5,774 nucleotides of DNA from UBA6065 sp038063975 (GTDB lineage Bacteria; Patescibacteriota; Minisyncoccia; Phycocordibacterales; UBA6065), in NCBI GenBank assembly GCA_038063975.1, contig JBBTTY010000007.1, forward strand, positions 1-5,774. The letters run 5' to 3'. The stretch's first letter is position 1. Each line of letters starts with the position of its first letter. The position numbers were made by a program, and so were the translations under genes. Of the stretch, positions 5,228-5,774 are shown in pieces. The notes under the pieces were generated by a model. It was not told the origin of the DNA. It made no database searches and saw nothing but the letters and a program-made list of their open reading frames with translations.

Positions 5228-5272
5228 CAGAAAAATAAAAGAAAAATCCCGCAGACAAAAGTCCACGGGATT
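5228..5272 (-). terminator. Rho-independent terminator of the secreted-protein gene
   Basis: On the minus strand AATCCCGTGGAC (5272-5261) pairs with GTCTGCGGGATT (5256-5245). The stem has 12 bp with two G-T pairs and a TTTT loop, followed by TTTTCTTTTATTTTTCT. This is a textbook terminator that isolates zwf from the upstream gene and lies 23 nt after that gene's stop. Confidence 0.92.
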
Positions 5273-5295
5273 CGCTTGGTGTACGGGGCGATACA

Positions 5296-5673
5296 CTATT
5301 CCAACCGTTCAAAGAGACGAATAATCGGTCGTCGAAATATGCCGATAAATTCGTCACGATTTCCGAACTTTAAACGGCTGGAAATTTCTTTCCTGCGGAA
5401 CTGTTTGAGTTCAGATGTTCTGTCAAAAAAATCGATAACTTGCGACTCTTCCAGACCAGCAAGAAACTCAAACTTCATGGTTTCAGGTCTAATTGCTCCT
5501 AAATTTGGTGCAAACGTTTTTTCCATCGCTTTCTCTATCCGGTATGACACCGGTTTTGATGCCAAAAGCGACAAATTTGGTTGGACACGAATATTGATTT
5601 TTTGCCCAAAAACCGCAGGGAGCATGAACAAAGCGCATGCAAACGCAGTGAGACTTTTGAAAAGAACATTCAT
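5296..5673 (-). CDS. Small secreted or exported protein of unknown function
   Basis: The product has 125 residues. Residues 1-23 form a classic Sec signal peptide: M-N-V-L-F-K, a hydrophobic core SLTAFACALFMLPA (7-20), and a VFG end giving a likely cut before Q24. There is no lipobox Cys and no second membrane segment. The mature part of about 102 residues is rich in charged residues. It begins with beta-like KINIRVQPNL (25-34) and ends with a basic, helical stretch (K90-R101 and R114-E125). I recognise no family. I chose the ATG at 5673 because the signal peptide begins there; an open frame to 5766 would bury it behind 31 residues. No Shine-Dalgarno sequence is seen; TATACT lies 13 nt before the ATG. 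The gene is monocistronic, closed by a strong terminator. Confidence 0.72.
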   Translation of the reverse strand: MNVLFKSLTAFACALFMLPAVFGQKINIRVQPNLSLLASKPVSYRIEKAMEKTFAPNLGAIRPETMKFEFLAGLEESQVIDFFDRTSELKQFRRKEISSRLKFGNRDEFIGIFRRPIIRLFERLE

Positions 5674-5686
5674 TGGTAACTTTTTT

Positions 5687-5692
5687 AGTATA
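5687..5692 (-). promoter_or_regulatory. Candidate -10 element (TATACT) of the secreted-protein gene
   Basis: The minus strand reads TGTATACT, with 13 nt between the hexamer and the ATG at 5673. A weak CTTTCA lies 17 nt upstream (three of six matches to -35). The 5' leader would be about 6-7 nt. The arrangement matches that of zwf. Confidence 0.4.
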
Positions 5693-5774
5693 CATTTTCT
5701 ATAAAAATATGAAAGTGAGTGAATAACCCCACCCATTTTTGCACTCTGCTGGTAATTTAGATACATAGTACTTT

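Noticed and set aside
5211..5357. 49-residue N-terminal extension of the zwf frame
   Set aside because: It crosses the strong terminator and overlaps the end of the secreted-protein gene. G6PDs begin just before the first Rossmann strand, which fits the ATG at 5210.
5674..5766. 31-residue N-terminal extension of the secreted-protein frame
   Set aside because: The signal peptide begins at the ATG at 5673 and would be internal with the longer start; the -10-like box also lies inside the extension.
1..5774. tRNA or rRNA genes, CRISPR arrays, insertion sequences, attachment sites
   Set aside because: I saw no tRNA-like cloverleaf, regularly spaced repeat array, transposase motif or flanking direct repeats by eye.

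Overview
The window is an AT-rich stretch of bacterial chromosome. Compact genes, short proteins, tiny gaps, several starts with no Shine-Dalgarno sequence and a short glucose-6-phosphate dehydrogenase fit a Patescibacteria/CPR (Parcubacteria-like) genome. That placement is inferred from style only, because no rRNA or other marker gene is present. All stop codons read normally under the standard bacterial code.

Only the nucleoside phosphorylase gene (456-1226) lies on the plus strand. It diverges from a small gene (11-334) that looks like a degenerate member of the glycine-rich-domain-protein-like (GRDP-like) family. It converges on the minus-strand genes at a shared hairpin terminator (1241-1271).

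Read from the right end, the minus strand carries: a small secreted protein of unknown function (5673-5296); a strong rho-independent terminator; a short G6PD (zwf, 5210-3951) followed after 5 nt by a flavodoxin-fold NAD(P)H quinone-reductase-like gene (3945-3358), a plausible NADPH-making and NADPH-using pair; a 187-nt gap holding an uncertain 54-codon reading frame; and a LOG-like Rossmann protein (3170-2628).

The most interesting part comes last. A radical SAM protein with a reduced SPASM-like C-terminus (2511-1357) has its own promoter and a strong ribosome binding site. Five nt after its stop lies an unlisted 22-codon gene (1351-1283). Its near-ideal ribosome binding site AGGAGGTGAT overlaps the radical SAM stop codon, and the terminator follows directly. 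The peptide has a basic N-terminal part and the tail SGHCMVCE. This arrangement (promoter, radical SAM enzyme, tiny Cys-containing peptide, terminator) looks like a minimal radical-SAM-modified peptide (RiPP) cassette with the precursor placed after the enzyme. The enzyme class is clear from the sequence. The enzyme-substrate link is inferred from gene order and translation signals. No transporter, protease or immunity gene is visible in the window.
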